Origin: Lewinella sp. IMCC34191 | GTDB taxonomy: Bacteria > Bacteroidota > Bacteroidia > Chitinophagales > Saprospiraceae | Length of the DNA: 64,000 nucleotides | Assembly (NCBI RefSeq): GCF_003390935.1 | Contig: NZ_QNQZ01000005.1 | Coordinates: 62,001-126,000, forward strand | Direction of reading: 5' to 3' | In this document: positions 8,135 through 16,202 of the stretch, piece by piece | Numbering within the stretch: position 1 is the first letter of the stretch | Layout of the letters: every line of letters starts with the position of its first letter | Notes under the pieces: generated by a model | Told to the model about the DNA's origin: nothing | The model's input: only the letters and a program-made list of their open reading frames with translations | The model's database searches: none | Made by a program: the position numbers and the translations under genes

Positions 8135-9277
8135 CTAATCTACGATCAGCTCCGCCGTATCAAGTTGCTGCTGGCGGATGTCGGTGGGCAAGTCGCGGTA
8201 TGCATACTGCTGCGTCCGAAGCTGCGGACGGAAGCCGGCCTCCCGGATCGCCTCCTGGATGCCCTCGGCCGTAAAGCGCCAGCGGGCTCCGGCGGCACTG
8301 ACCACGTTCTCCTCGATCATGATGGATCCGAAGTCGTTAGCTCCGGCGTGGAGGCAAAGCTGCGCCACCTGCTTGCCGACCGTCAGCCAGCTCGCCTGGA
8401 TATTCACCACGTTGGGCAGCATGATGCGGCTGAGGGCGATCATGCGGATGTATTCGTCGCCGGTCACGGTGTTGCGGGCGCGCTTGATCTTCTTTAGTAT
8501 GGTGTCTTCGTCCTGGAAAGGCCACGGAATGAATGCCAGGAAACCCTTCGCGTGCTCCGGTTTTTCACTTTGCACCTGCCGCATCCGGACGAGGTGGTCC
8601 ATCCGCTCCCAGTTCGTCTCGATGTGGCCGAACATCATGGTGGCGGAGGTCGTGATATCGAGCTGGTGGGCGGCGCGCATGACGTCCAGCCATTCCTCGC
8701 CGCCGCACTTCCCCTTGGAGATCAGGCGTCGCACCCGATCGCTGAGGATTTCGGCACCTGCGCCGGGCAGGCTGTCCAGACCGGCTTCCTTAAGGGCCTT
8801 CAGTACATCGTAGTGGCTCATGCCCTCCAACTTCGCTACGTGCGCGATCTCGGGCGGGCCGAGCGCATGCAATTTCAGCCTGGGGTACAGCTGCTTGAGC
8901 TCACTGAACAGGCCACAGTAGTATTGCAGGCCGAGATCCGGGTGGTGCCCCCCCTGCAGCAGGAGTTGCTCTCCCCCGAAGGCGAAGGTCTCCTCGATCT
9001 TCTGCTTGTACTCCTCGATACTGGTGATGTAGCTCTCTTCGTGCCCCGGCCGCCGGTAGAAGTTGCAGAACTTACAGTTGGCGATACAGACGTTGGTGGT
9101 GTTGCTGTTCCGGTCGATGATCCAGGTCACGTCCTGCGCCGGCACCGACTCGAACCGCAGCTGGTTGGCTACGTGCATCAGCTCGGCGGTCGCGGCGTTC
9201 TCGAGCAGCCATACGCCTTCTTCGGCGGTCAGCCACTCGCGGTTCAGTCCTTTCTCCAGCAGTTCGGCGGTGTTCAT
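8135..9277 (-). CDS. mqnC: Dehypoxanthine futalosine cyclase (menaquinone synthesis)
   Basis: A 380-residue radical-SAM enzyme that cyclises dehypoxanthine futalosine in the futalosine route to menaquinone. The 4Fe-4S cysteines form the CxxxCxxC motif in VCIANCKFCNF (Cys64, Cys68, Cys71). LLQGGHHPDLG, HALGPPEI and the GSIMIEENVVSAAG segment are typical of MqnC and its relative MqnE. The close fit to FWFY/FNFYRRPGHEESY-type sequence after the cysteines favours MqnC. It leads a two-gene operon with the methyltransferase gene. Its upstream region contains a G-rich heptamer array and long tandem repeats rather than a clear promoter. Confidence 0.9.
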   Translation of the reverse strand: MNTAELLEKGLNREWLTAEEGVWLLENAATAELMHVANQLRFESVPAQDVTWIIDRNSNTTNVCIANCKFCNFYRRPGHEESYITSIEEYKQKIEETFAFGGEQLLLQGGHHPDLGLQYYCGLFSELKQLYPRLKLHALGPPEIAHVAKLEGMSHYDVLKALKEAGLDSLPGAGAEILSDRVRRLISKGKCGGEEWLDVMRAAHQLDITTSATMMFGHIETNWERMDHLVRMRQVQSEKPEHAKGFLAFIPWPFQDEDTILKKIKRARNTVTGDEYIRMIALSRIMLPNVVNIQASWLTVGKQVAQLCLHAGANDFGSIMIEENVVSAAGARWRFTAEGIQEAIREAGFRPQLRTQQYAYRDLPTDIRQQQLDTAELIVD

Positions 9278-9338
9278 ATGTTGAAAACGGATGGGGGGTT
9301 GGGTAGTTGCCTGGGTGGTTTCATTTTTTAGTGAAAGT

Positions 9339-9404
9339 TGGGTGGGTTTCTGGGTGGTGGGTGCTGGTTTCTGGGTGCTGGGTGCTGGGTGCTGGGTGCT
9401 GGGT
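9339..9404 (+). repeat. G-rich array with TGCTGGG heptamers, G-quadruplex-prone
   Basis: The plus strand contains nine GGG runs in about 65 nt, separated by 1-11 nt. The last part is four or five tandem copies of TGCTGGG. Four GGG runs with 4-nt loops fit the standard G-quadruplex pattern. The array lies 62-127 bp upstream of the mqnC start, with the G-rich strand being the template strand for mqnC. Tandem heptamers may also vary in number by slippage. Confidence 0.7.
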
Positions 9405-9425
9405 GTCGACCAACGTATTTTTAAG

Positions 9426-9447
9426 TTTTGCGGCGGAGCGCAGGTAG
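9426..9447 (+). repeat. Dispersed GCGGCGGAGCGCAGG element, copy 1
   Basis: Reads TTTTGCGGCGGAGCGCAGGT followed by AG. The core TGCG...CGCA can fold into a small hairpin. The same word recurs at 13110-13130, 17532-17552, 23211-23232, 44149-44166 and 62471-62491, always between genes. Confidence 0.6.
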
Positions 9448-9699
9448 AAACCTGATCAAGGCTGGGTTGGGGTTCACCACGGAGAACGCAGAAGGGTTAG
9501 CTGCACTGCTGCCTTAAACAGTTGCAGAGGAATTACTGGGCAGCAAAGGGCAGGAATTTCGCTGAATGACCTTTGTGATGCATAACAATCATCGAAGGGG
9601 TACGAGGTTTCGCCCATAGGACGCGTGGCGGCCTCAACCAATCCGAGTAATCCTTGTCCCGGGAAGATAACGAGTAGCGGCGCGTCAATCCGTGTCCAT

Positions 9700-10355
9700 C
9701 CGTGCCCGAGCGAAGCGATCCGTGTGATCCGTGTTTAGCTGAAAGCCGAGCCGCAGGCGAGCGGAGCCGTCGAGCAGCTACCCTGATGTATCGGACGAGA
9801 GGTCCTCAACCCGAATGGTTCACGAGCCGCAGGCGAGCCGATTCATACTGGGAGTATGTCCTGAGCATTAGACAATTCTAGCACCGCCGAGCAGTGAAGA
9901 TATCATTTGTATGCCCTCGAAAAACTAAGAAGCATCGGCGCAGCCCCTCCGCGGAAATCCGTGCCCGAGCGAAGCGATCCGTGTGATCTGTGTTGAATAA
10001 AAAACGAGCCGCAGGCGAGCGGAGCCGTCGAGCAGGTATCCTGATGTATCGGACGAGAGGTCCTCAACCCGAATGGTTCACGTGCCGCAGGCGAGCCGAT
10101 TCATACTGGAAGTACGCCCTGAGCATTAGACAATTCTAGCACCGCGGAGCAGTGAAGATATCATTTGTATGCCCTCGAAAAACTAAGAAGCATCGGCGCA
10201 GCCCATCCGCGGAAATCCGTGCCCGAGCGAAGCGATCCGTGTGATCTGTGTTTAAACTAAAGCCGAGCCGCAGGCAAGCTAAGCCGTCGAGCAGCTACCC
10301 TTGCCTATCGGACCGGATGTCCTCAACCCGAATGGTTCACGAGCCGCAGGCGAGC
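9700..10355 (+). repeat. Tandem direct repeat, unit about 259 bp, 2.5 copies
   Basis: Copies start at 9700, 9959 and 10217, each with CCGTGCCCGAGCGAAGCGAT. The first two are nearly identical over their full length, differing at roughly fifteen positions. The third is partial and more diverged and ends near 10355. Each unit contains the word GAGCCGCAGGCGAGC twice and a long segment around TAGACAATTCTAGCACCG. No reading frame persists through the copies. This is neither a CRISPR array (unit far too long, no spacers) nor a known insertion sequence. Confidence 0.8.
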
Positions 10356-10406
10356 GAAACCTTGCGGCAGCCAAATCGTAATTCGTATATCGTAAATCCT
10401 ACCTCC

Positions 10407-11138
10407 TCACCGTTCCAGCCGCTCCCGCTCGCTAAGCTCCCTCAACCGGGTCCAAAAGGCTTCATTCTCCCTTTCCTTCTTCGTTTTGGCAAAGGCATCC
10501 GGATCGAGGAAGGGCTCCTTTTGGCGCTTTTCTTTCTTACGGGCGGCCTGCTTGCGGCGGGAAGCGATCTCGTGATCTTCCAACTCACCCCGGTAGGCGT
10601 AGGCACCGAGGATACCCATGACCAGTCCCAGCAGGTGGCTTTCCCAGCTGATCCCCTCCTGGCCGGGCAGGATACCGACGATCATGCCGCCGTAGTAGAA
10701 CAGCACCAGCAACGACACGGCGATGGCCCGGAAATCGCGGCGGAAGAAGCCACTGAAGGCCAGAAAGGCCGCCAGGGCGTACACCACCCCACTGGCCCCG
10801 ATGTGCGTCACGCTTCGCCCGAGCACCCATACGAGTACGCCGGTCCCTAACCAAAGAGAGGCAAGCACCCGTGGCCAGAGACGGGGATAGAAAAATACCA
10901 GTAGTCCGGTCAGGGACAGAAACGGCACGCTATTGCTCAGCAAGTGCCCCCACCCGCCGTGGAAGAGAGGGGAGAGTACGACACCCGGCACCCCGGCCAG
11001 TTGCCGCGGGTGCATACCGTAATACGCGGCAAGCAATCCGCCGAAGAGGTAATAATCGATGATAAACACGACCCAAATGACAGCCAGCAGGCCAAGCGGC
11101 CACTTGATGACGTTCGATAGGTTGCGCTTACTCAGCAT
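10407..11138 (-). CDS. Rhomboid-family intramembrane serine protease
   Basis: A 243-residue membrane protein with about six transmembrane helices. Rhomboids cut substrate proteins inside the membrane. The catalytic serine is in HIGASGVVY (Ser116), its partner His168 in WESHLLG, and the oxyanion-side motif HGGWGHLLSN (His60, His65, Asn69) is intact. An extended cytoplasmic tail of about 60 residues, rich in Lys, Arg and Glu, follows the last helix. It starts 5 nt after the rbfA stop, so the two are probably one transcript. Bacteroidota rhomboids have few known substrates and none can be proposed here. Confidence 0.9.
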   Translation of the reverse strand: MLSKRNLSNVIKWPLGLLAVIWVVFIIDYYLFGGLLAAYYGMHPRQLAGVPGVVLSPLFHGGWGHLLSNSVPFLSLTGLLVFFYPRLWPRVLASLWLGTGVLVWVLGRSVTHIGASGVVYALAAFLAFSGFFRRDFRAIAVSLLVLFYYGGMIVGILPGQEGISWESHLLGLVMGILGAYAYRGELEDHEIASRRKQAARKKEKRQKEPFLDPDAFAKTKKERENEAFWTRLRELSERERLER

Positions 11139-11143
11139 GGCGG

Positions 11144-11536
11144 TTATTCGTCTTTGGCCCCCGACCCGCCCTCAGGCATCTGGTCTTCGGCGTATAGGCG
11201 GTCGAAGATGTTGTCGACCTTGTTCATTTCGTCGAGCGTCTCGTCGATGAAGTACGAGAGCTCGGGGAGGCGACGGAGTTGCCGCTTCAGCCGATGGGCC
11301 AGGGCCGATTTCAGCCGCGCGTGGTCTTCCTCCATCTGCAAGATCACGGCCTGCTTGTTTTCGGTGTTCCAGATACTGAGGTAGACCTTGCCGACGCTCA
11401 GATCGGGGCTTACCTGTACTTCCATAACCGTCACCAGGGGCTGCGTACCGTAGATATACACCCCTTCCTGCTGGAGGACGATGCTGAAGTTCCGCTTGAT
11501 GAGTTCGGCAACCTGCCGTTGTCGTTTCGATTCCAT
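11144..11536 (-). CDS. rbfA: 30S ribosome-binding factor A
   Basis: A 130-residue protein with a KH-like fold that helps mature the 30S subunit and the 5' end of 16S rRNA. It starts MESKRQRQVAELIKRNFS, typical of RbfA, and carries VTVMEVQVSPDLSVGKVYLS and the C-terminal LRRLPELSYFIDETLDEM, which matches the conserved PxLxFxxDxS region. A short acidic tail follows. The gene precedes the rhomboid gene by 5 nt and follows the cytochrome gene by 61 nt on the same strand. Confidence 0.93.
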   Translation of the reverse strand: MESKRQRQVAELIKRNFSIVLQQEGVYIYGTQPLVTVMEVQVSPDLSVGKVYLSIWNTENKQAVILQMEEDHARLKSALAHRLKRQLRRLPELSYFIDETLDEMNKVDNIFDRLYAEDQMPEGGSGAKDE

Positions 11537-11597
11537 GGGAGACGGTTTTTTATTTGGTGTATTTGCAACGTGTCGCTTCTAAGGTAAGTTGCGCCCG

Positions 11598-12998
11598 CTA
11601 AAGCGTCTTCAAGTACTCCACCACGGCCCAACGCTGGTCTTTAGATAGCTTGTCGCCGAAGTAGTGGCCATCGTTATCGTAGCCGGGAACGGAGGTATCG
11701 AAGGTCCATTTCTTGCCGGAAGGATTAGGGTCGTACAGCCAGCCGAGCTTCTCGTGGTCGTAGCTGGTGGATTGGCCGTCGCGGGTCCATGTATCCGGGC
11801 GAGCTTTACTATTCAGTAATTCGTAGACCGTAGGTACCGATCCGTTGTGTAGGTAGGGAGCCGAAGCCCAAATGCCATCGAGTGGCGGAGCCACGTAGCC
11901 GAGACTGGGCTCGAAAGACGACTGGGGCTCACTGGTCGCGAACCAGCTGCTGTTGTACCAGTCGACGATTTTCGATTGCTGGATGTAGTCGGCGTAGAGG
12001 CGGTCGGTCTTCACGACGTCGACATGGACTACCTTATTCGGGTAGGTTTCTTCCTCGCCGTACGTACCGTGACAGCCGGCGCACTTATCGGTGAAGATGG
12101 CTTCCCCTTCGCGTGCCAGCGGCTGGTCGATCTCCCCGGGATAGGCGGGCGGTTCCAGCTGGCTCAGGAAGGCGTACACATCGCGGAAGGCGATCTCCGA
12201 CTTCCGGGTCTGGCTGCTGTCCGGCACGCCGAGTACACTGGCCTGTAAGAGCAATTTGGTCATGCTGCCGCGACCGGTGCCCGTGTAGTACAGCGAATTC
12301 TTCTTGCCCACGTGCCACAGCGGCGGCGTATCCGTACCGATGTTGTATTCCCACATCTCGTACAGGGGTTCCTCGGAATAGGTCAGGTCCTCGGGGTTGC
12401 GGTGCATCATACAGGCTTCGGCCAAGCGGAAGGCGGGGTTGGCGCCGGGCTGATTTAGTTTGACCGTGGGGGCCATCTTCTTGAAGTAGTTACCGAAGTC
12501 TTCGAAGGCGACCGTTTCCGGATCGTCCTTTTTATACTTCAGTGCCATGCCGATACGCATCGCCGCTCCCATAGGGACCATGCTATTCTCCCACTCGGCA
12601 AAGCTGTTGCCCAGTCCCAGCACGAGCTGCCCGTCCACCTCGCCGGCGTGGCAGGTGAAGCAATTTCCGTTGGCCGTCGGGGCACCGTTCGGGGCGATGA
12701 AGGCAGTCATATAGTACGGAAGCCCCTCGTTAAGCTCGTTGCGCGGATAGAGGCTGTCGAGATCCATCTTCGCCGACTGCTGTCGCATGATCTCCAACGG
12801 CACCCCGCTGCCGATGTAGTCTCCGTGGATGAGGTAATCCAGCCCGGCCACCGGGTCACCGTCCTCGGGCTGCGGGCTGGGAGGGATCACCTTGGTCTTC
12901 CAGCGCTCGTCCTGAGCTACCTCCGTTTCGGGGAGGGCTTCGTAGGAGTTACAGGCTACCAGGAAGGCAAGTACAAGAAAGACGGATAGTTTACGCAC
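11598..12998 (-). CDS. Di-haem c-type cytochrome lipoprotein (RoxA-like)
   Basis: A 466-residue exported electron-transfer protein. The N-terminus MRKLSVFLVLAFLVAC has a lipobox with Cys16. Two haem-binding CxxCH motifs are present: CFTCH (residues 113-117) and CAGCH (about 305-309). The segment PYLHNGSVPTVYELLNS near residue 395 resembles the RoxA and di-haem peroxidase-like cytochromes. The substrate is unknown. It may be a peroxidase, an oxygenase-like enzyme or a simple carrier. It is an isolated gene, with no maturation or oxidase genes alongside. Confidence 0.82.
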   Translation of the reverse strand: MRKLSVFLVLAFLVACNSYEALPETEVAQDERWKTKVIPPSPQPEDGDPVAGLDYLIHGDYIGSGVPLEIMRQQSAKMDLDSLYPRNELNEGLPYYMTAFIAPNGAPTANGNCFTCHAGEVDGQLVLGLGNSFAEWENSMVPMGAAMRIGMALKYKKDDPETVAFEDFGNYFKKMAPTVKLNQPGANPAFRLAEACMMHRNPEDLTYSEEPLYEMWEYNIGTDTPPLWHVGKKNSLYYTGTGRGSMTKLLLQASVLGVPDSSQTRKSEIAFRDVYAFLSQLEPPAYPGEIDQPLAREGEAIFTDKCAGCHGTYGEEETYPNKVVHVDVVKTDRLYADYIQQSKIVDWYNSSWFATSEPQSSFEPSLGYVAPPLDGIWASAPYLHNGSVPTVYELLNSKARPDTWTRDGQSTSYDHEKLGWLYDPNPSGKKWTFDTSVPGYDNDGHYFGDKLSKDQRWAVVEYLKTL

Positions 12999-13109
12999 GG
13001 CTAGGGATCGGGGTGTATCTAGCCTAGTAAACGGCAGGTAGCACAGATCGTTGCGAAGGGTTTCGGCCGGGGAGTCGGGAAGATTGCAGAAGGCTTTGGG
13101 AAGAGTCTT

Positions 13110-13130
13110 TACCTGCGCTCCGCCGCAAAA
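13110..13130 (-). repeat. Dispersed GCGGCGGAGCGCAGG element, copy 2
   Basis: On the minus strand it reads TTTTTTGCGGCGGAGCGCAG followed by GT. It starts within 2 nt after the stop codon (13133-13135) of the TonB-like gene, so it lies in that transcript's 3' end. Confidence 0.6.
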
Positions 13131-13132
13131 AA

Positions 13133-13663
13133 TCAGTCTCCACAGCCGGCGCCGTGGAAGGGAATCCCGATGCCCAGGCGGAATGAAGAGGCCTCCCCTT
13201 TTCTCGTTCCCGGCGTCCAGCGTACGTCGCGTTCCACGAGCATATTGACGACGCGCAGGGCCTCGCGTTGATTTCGCTGGTCGACAGCCCGGTGAACCTT
13301 CACCTCTTCCATTCTGCCGCTTACACCTCCGATCGTTATTTCCAGCACCACCATCTCCTTTCTCGACCCTGCGGGATCGCGCTTATTGCTGTTTATAAAA
13401 TCGTAGAACCGTTCCGCGCCACAGCTAAACCGCTCTTCGTAGTCCGCGCGATCTTCACAGCCCGGATAAATGGGTAGCGTAAGCTGGTCGGGGGGTGGCA
13501 GCTTGCCACGTTGCGGGGTGGAGCAGGCCCCGTTCAAGTGATAGACTGGAGGCTGATCGACTTCCACCCCGGCGGTGAAGTGGTCCGTATAACAGACCAG
13601 CAACCAGGCGGTCATGAGCAGGCCGTAGACCACGTAATCCGATGAAAAGCCGAGAAAGCGCAT
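13133..13663 (-). CDS. TonB-like C-terminal-domain protein, diverged
   Basis: A 176-residue protein with one N-terminal membrane helix (about residues 12-25) and a periplasmic part. It resembles the neighbouring gene at 13683-14231 and the gene at 63477-63947. All three share a YPxC...C pattern, a helix with FxxxN and then a TonB-like beta domain. Here the cysteine motif is YPGCEDRADYEERFSC, and the final domain keeps WTPGTRKGE...FRLGIGIPF. The YP...GTVVVRF core of the paralogue is only weakly kept. The start is the ATG at 13663, where the membrane helix begins. It lies 19 nt after its paralogue, so they are likely co-transcribed. The function is unknown. Confidence 0.7.
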   Translation of the reverse strand: MRFLGFSSDYVVYGLLMTAWLLVCYTDHFTAGVEVDQPPVYHLNGACSTPQRGKLPPPDQLTLPIYPGCEDRADYEERFSCGAERFYDFINSNKRDPAGSRKEMVVLEITIGGVSGRMEEVKVHRAVDQRNQREALRVVNMLVERDVRWTPGTRKGEASSFRLGIGIPFHGAGCGD

Positions 13664-13682
13664 AGTTAGAGGATTATCAGAA

Positions 13683-14231
13683 TCATTTGTCCAGCTTGAA
13701 CCGGATCGGCAGGTTAAATTCCGAGGCCACCGGTTTGTCATTCTCACGGGCGGGTTCCCAGATGGGGTTGCGGCGCAGCATCCGTTCCACCACTTTCAGG
13801 CTGGCATCGCTCAGGGCGGGGTGCGGACTCCTCACGATAACCGGCAAACCGGTCTGCCCCCGTGCATCGATCGGAAACCTAACGACGACCGTGCCTCCCG
13901 CTCCTTCGTCCAGGCCCTCCTTCGGATAGCGGATGTTATCGTAGATGAACTTCAGCATGCTTTGATCGGCGCATTGCCTCCGCTTTACAAATTCCGGTAC
14001 GTTGCTACAGGCGGGGTACAGCGGCGGAACGATACGGGTCCCGGAATCGGTTACGGTCACCAGCGGCAATTCCACCGCAGACGACCAATATTCAGTCGTC
14101 TCGGACGGCGGCAGCAAGCGTTGCCGGGCCACCTCCGGAGCAGTAGAAAAGCCCCACGCCAGCAGGGTCAGCACCACGGAAAGGATGAAACCAAGTGAAA
14201 AGTAGCGGGAGTTGAGTCCGAATTGCTGCAC
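13683..14231 (-). CDS. TonB family protein (energy-transducer C-terminal domain)
   Basis: A 182-residue protein with an N-terminal transmembrane helix (about 12-28) and a TonB-type C-terminal domain (about 95-182) with NIRYPKEGLDEGAGGTVVVR, VIVRSPHPALSDASLKVV and WEPARENDKPV...FNLPIRF. It lacks the long Pro-rich spacer of classical TonB, so it is unlikely to reach an outer-membrane receptor in the usual way. A YPACSNVPEFVKRRQC cysteine pair precedes the domain and recurs in its two paralogues in this window. No ExbB, ExbD or receptor genes are nearby. Confidence 0.8.
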   Translation of the reverse strand: MQQFGLNSRYFSLGFILSVVLTLLAWGFSTAPEVARQRLLPPSETTEYWSSAVELPLVTVTDSGTRIVPPLYPACSNVPEFVKRRQCADQSMLKFIYDNIRYPKEGLDEGAGGTVVVRFPIDARGQTGLPVIVRSPHPALSDASLKVVERMLRRNPIWEPARENDKPVASEFNLPIRFKLDK

Positions 14232-14311
14232 GGGTAAGATGTTTTACTAAAGATAAGGTATTCAACTTGGATCATGATGCCCTATCAAAAGCGCACATCT
14301 GTTCGAGCCAC

Positions 14312-14345
14312 ACACTCGCGGGTCCTACGGACACCCCGAGGTGCT
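14312..14345. repeat. Dispersed CTCG-GTCC/GGAC-CGAG hairpin, copy 1
   Basis: Contains ACTCGCGGGTCCTACGGAC and then ACCCCGAGGTG. CTCG and GTCC pair with GGAC and CGAG around a TAC loop. Two further copies lie at 62572-62604 and 62682-62714. It sits between the TPR gene 3' end and the TonB-like gene. Confidence 0.55.
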
Positions 14346-14373
14346 GCGGGGCATCAAGACTCCCGCATCCCCC

Positions 14374-16176
14374 CTACCCCACCGAGTCCCCCCGCAGCGC
14401 CCGGTACTTCTTCCGCGCCTCCACGGCCAGGATGCTGTTGCTGTAGTCGATAAAGAGCGTCTCGTAGAGTTCCTGGGCCTTTTCCTTATCCCCCAGTTCG
14501 TTTTCGTAGAGCCCGGCGAGGGCGTACAGGGCATTATCCAGGCGAATACTCTTCGGGTAATTGTCTACGACCTGCTGGTACTGGGCGGCGGCATCCTCGA
14601 AGCGGCGCAGCTTCTGGTACAGCCGGCCGCGGAGATACACCACGTCGTCCTCCAGGTCGTGACCGGGAAATTCTTTGAGTAAGCCGTCCAGCGTAGCGAA
14701 AGCGTCGTCGTACTTGTTCTGGAACATCAGTAGCTCGGCGTCCGCATAAGTTTGCAGGGCCGTGGCGGAAGTATCCAGCCCCAGGTTGTCCATAATGAAG
14801 ACCGATAGGTCCAGGGCGTCGTTGGCGATCAGGCGGGAAGTGGAGGCCTTGAGCACGTCGAACTGCGACTGCGCCCACTCGAAATCCCCCCGGAAGTAGC
14901 TCAGTCGGGCGTTGCGGAAGCGGGCCTCGTGGCCGAGCAGATCTTCCTTGAATTGCTTGTCTACCTGGCTGTACAGCAGGGTCGATTCCCACACCTCCCC
15001 CTGCATCAGGTAGTAATCGGCCAGCGCCAGTTTCGCCTGGGCGCGAACGCTTTCGTTTACGCCGTTGAGCTCGACGATCCGTTGCAGGATCACGGTGGCC
15101 TTCGGCAGATCGTTTAAGTACAAGGCCTCCAGTTCCGCCAGTTGGATGGCGATGCGCGCCGAGGCGGGGTTGTTTCCGAATTGCGCGAGAAATTCCTCGT
15201 AGGCCGTTTCCAGGATGCGCAGGTCGGCTTCGGTGTAGGCATACCCGTCCGTAATGGCCCGGCGACGCGTGAGCAGGCCTTCCCGCTTGGCCTCCAGGTA
15301 GAAGGGCGAGCCTTCCGGCTTGTTTTCGATGATGTAGTCGTAGGCGGCGATGGCCGTCTCGTAGTCCTTATCGTTGGCGGCCAAATTGCCCAGGTCGAGC
15401 ACCCGTTGCCCGTTCTCTTCGAGCCGACGGTCCAGGGCCCGTACCTGCCGTAGCGCGCCCTTATAGTCTTTGCGTTGGATAGCGACCCAGGCCAGCATCT
15501 CCGGGTAGAGGGGATTGTCGCGCTTATCCTCCTGAATGCGGGCGTACAGTTGCTTCTGCGCTTCCATCAGGCCTTCCTCGTCGAGGTAGCGCTGAAAGTA
15601 CGTCTGCACGTTGCGTCCGCGGCGCGGGTCCTCGTTCATCGCGTCCAGGTAGTTGCTGATCATGGGTTCGATATCGCCCTTGCGCCGGTACAGGTCGCCC
15701 AGGTTGAAACTGAACGCGCCGTCTTCCTTCAGCAGCTTTGCCCCCCGCTCGTAGGTGCGGATGGCGTAATCGTACTTCGTCAGTACTAGAAAGGCGTTCG
15801 CGAGCTGGGTAATCTGAAATTTGTCCCCCCGCAGGTTCTCGATCGCCTCCTCGAACTGCTTTTTCGCCTTGCCATCCTCTACCTGCTGCTCCAGCAGCTG
15901 ACCATACTTGACGTGTAGCGTCAGATCTTCCGGGGTCCGCTTCAGTTGTTTCTTGATGGCCTGTTCGGCGTCGTCGTAGCGGCGCAGGTTCATCAGGCTG
16001 CTAACGTAGCGGTCGAAGTAGAACGGATTGTAGCTCTCCTCCGCCATCGTCTGGTACAGCTGCGCGGCCTTCTCGTACTCGCCGTCCATGAAGTATTGCT
16101 GGGCCAGTTGATTATTCTGGGCGGACAGCGCGAAGGAGCAGCCCACGAGAAAGAAGAGAAGGAACCGGTACAGCAT
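14374..16176 (-). CDS. Tetratricopeptide-repeat protein
   Basis: A 600-residue exported protein with a signal peptide (MLYRFLLFFLVGCSFALSAQ) followed by helical repeats over nearly its full length. TPR-type units are visible, for example AQQYFMDGEYEKAAQLYQTM, NLRRYDDAEQAIKKQLKR, KYDYAIRTYERGAKLL, RRFEDAAAQYQQVVDNYPKS and LGDKEKAQELYETLF. TPR arrays hold protein partners together, and in this phylum they often act in envelope or gliding complexes. No specific role can be assigned. It lies 26 nt after pepP and is probably co-transcribed with it. Confidence 0.85.
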   Translation of the reverse strand: MLYRFLLFFLVGCSFALSAQNNQLAQQYFMDGEYEKAAQLYQTMAEESYNPFYFDRYVSSLMNLRRYDDAEQAIKKQLKRTPEDLTLHVKYGQLLEQQVEDGKAKKQFEEAIENLRGDKFQITQLANAFLVLTKYDYAIRTYERGAKLLKEDGAFSFNLGDLYRRKGDIEPMISNYLDAMNEDPRRGRNVQTYFQRYLDEEGLMEAQKQLYARIQEDKRDNPLYPEMLAWVAIQRKDYKGALRQVRALDRRLEENGQRVLDLGNLAANDKDYETAIAAYDYIIENKPEGSPFYLEAKREGLLTRRRAITDGYAYTEADLRILETAYEEFLAQFGNNPASARIAIQLAELEALYLNDLPKATVILQRIVELNGVNESVRAQAKLALADYYLMQGEVWESTLLYSQVDKQFKEDLLGHEARFRNARLSYFRGDFEWAQSQFDVLKASTSRLIANDALDLSVFIMDNLGLDTSATALQTYADAELLMFQNKYDDAFATLDGLLKEFPGHDLEDDVVYLRGRLYQKLRRFEDAAAQYQQVVDNYPKSIRLDNALYALAGLYENELGDKEKAQELYETLFIDYSNSILAVEARKKYRALRGDSVG

Positions 16177-16202
16177 AGCTTCTGGGGTTAGACGGACGAA
16201 AG

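Larger units (their letters stand above)
9278..10406. other. 1.1-kb gene-free region rich in repeats
   Basis: No credible coding sequence lies between mqnC and the rhomboid gene. From left to right the region holds a G-rich array with TGCTGGG heptamers (9339-9404), a dispersed GCGGCGGAGCGCAGG element (9426-9447), about 250 bp of unique sequence, and two and a half copies of a 259-bp tandem repeat (9700-10355). No tRNA-like or rRNA-like sequence was found. Its 5' end should contain the mqnC promoter, but no TAnnTTTG box could be placed. Confidence 0.7.

Noticed and set aside
9700-10355. Possible CRISPR array
   Set aside because: The repeated unit is about 259 bp, contiguous, without short spacers, and no cas gene is near.
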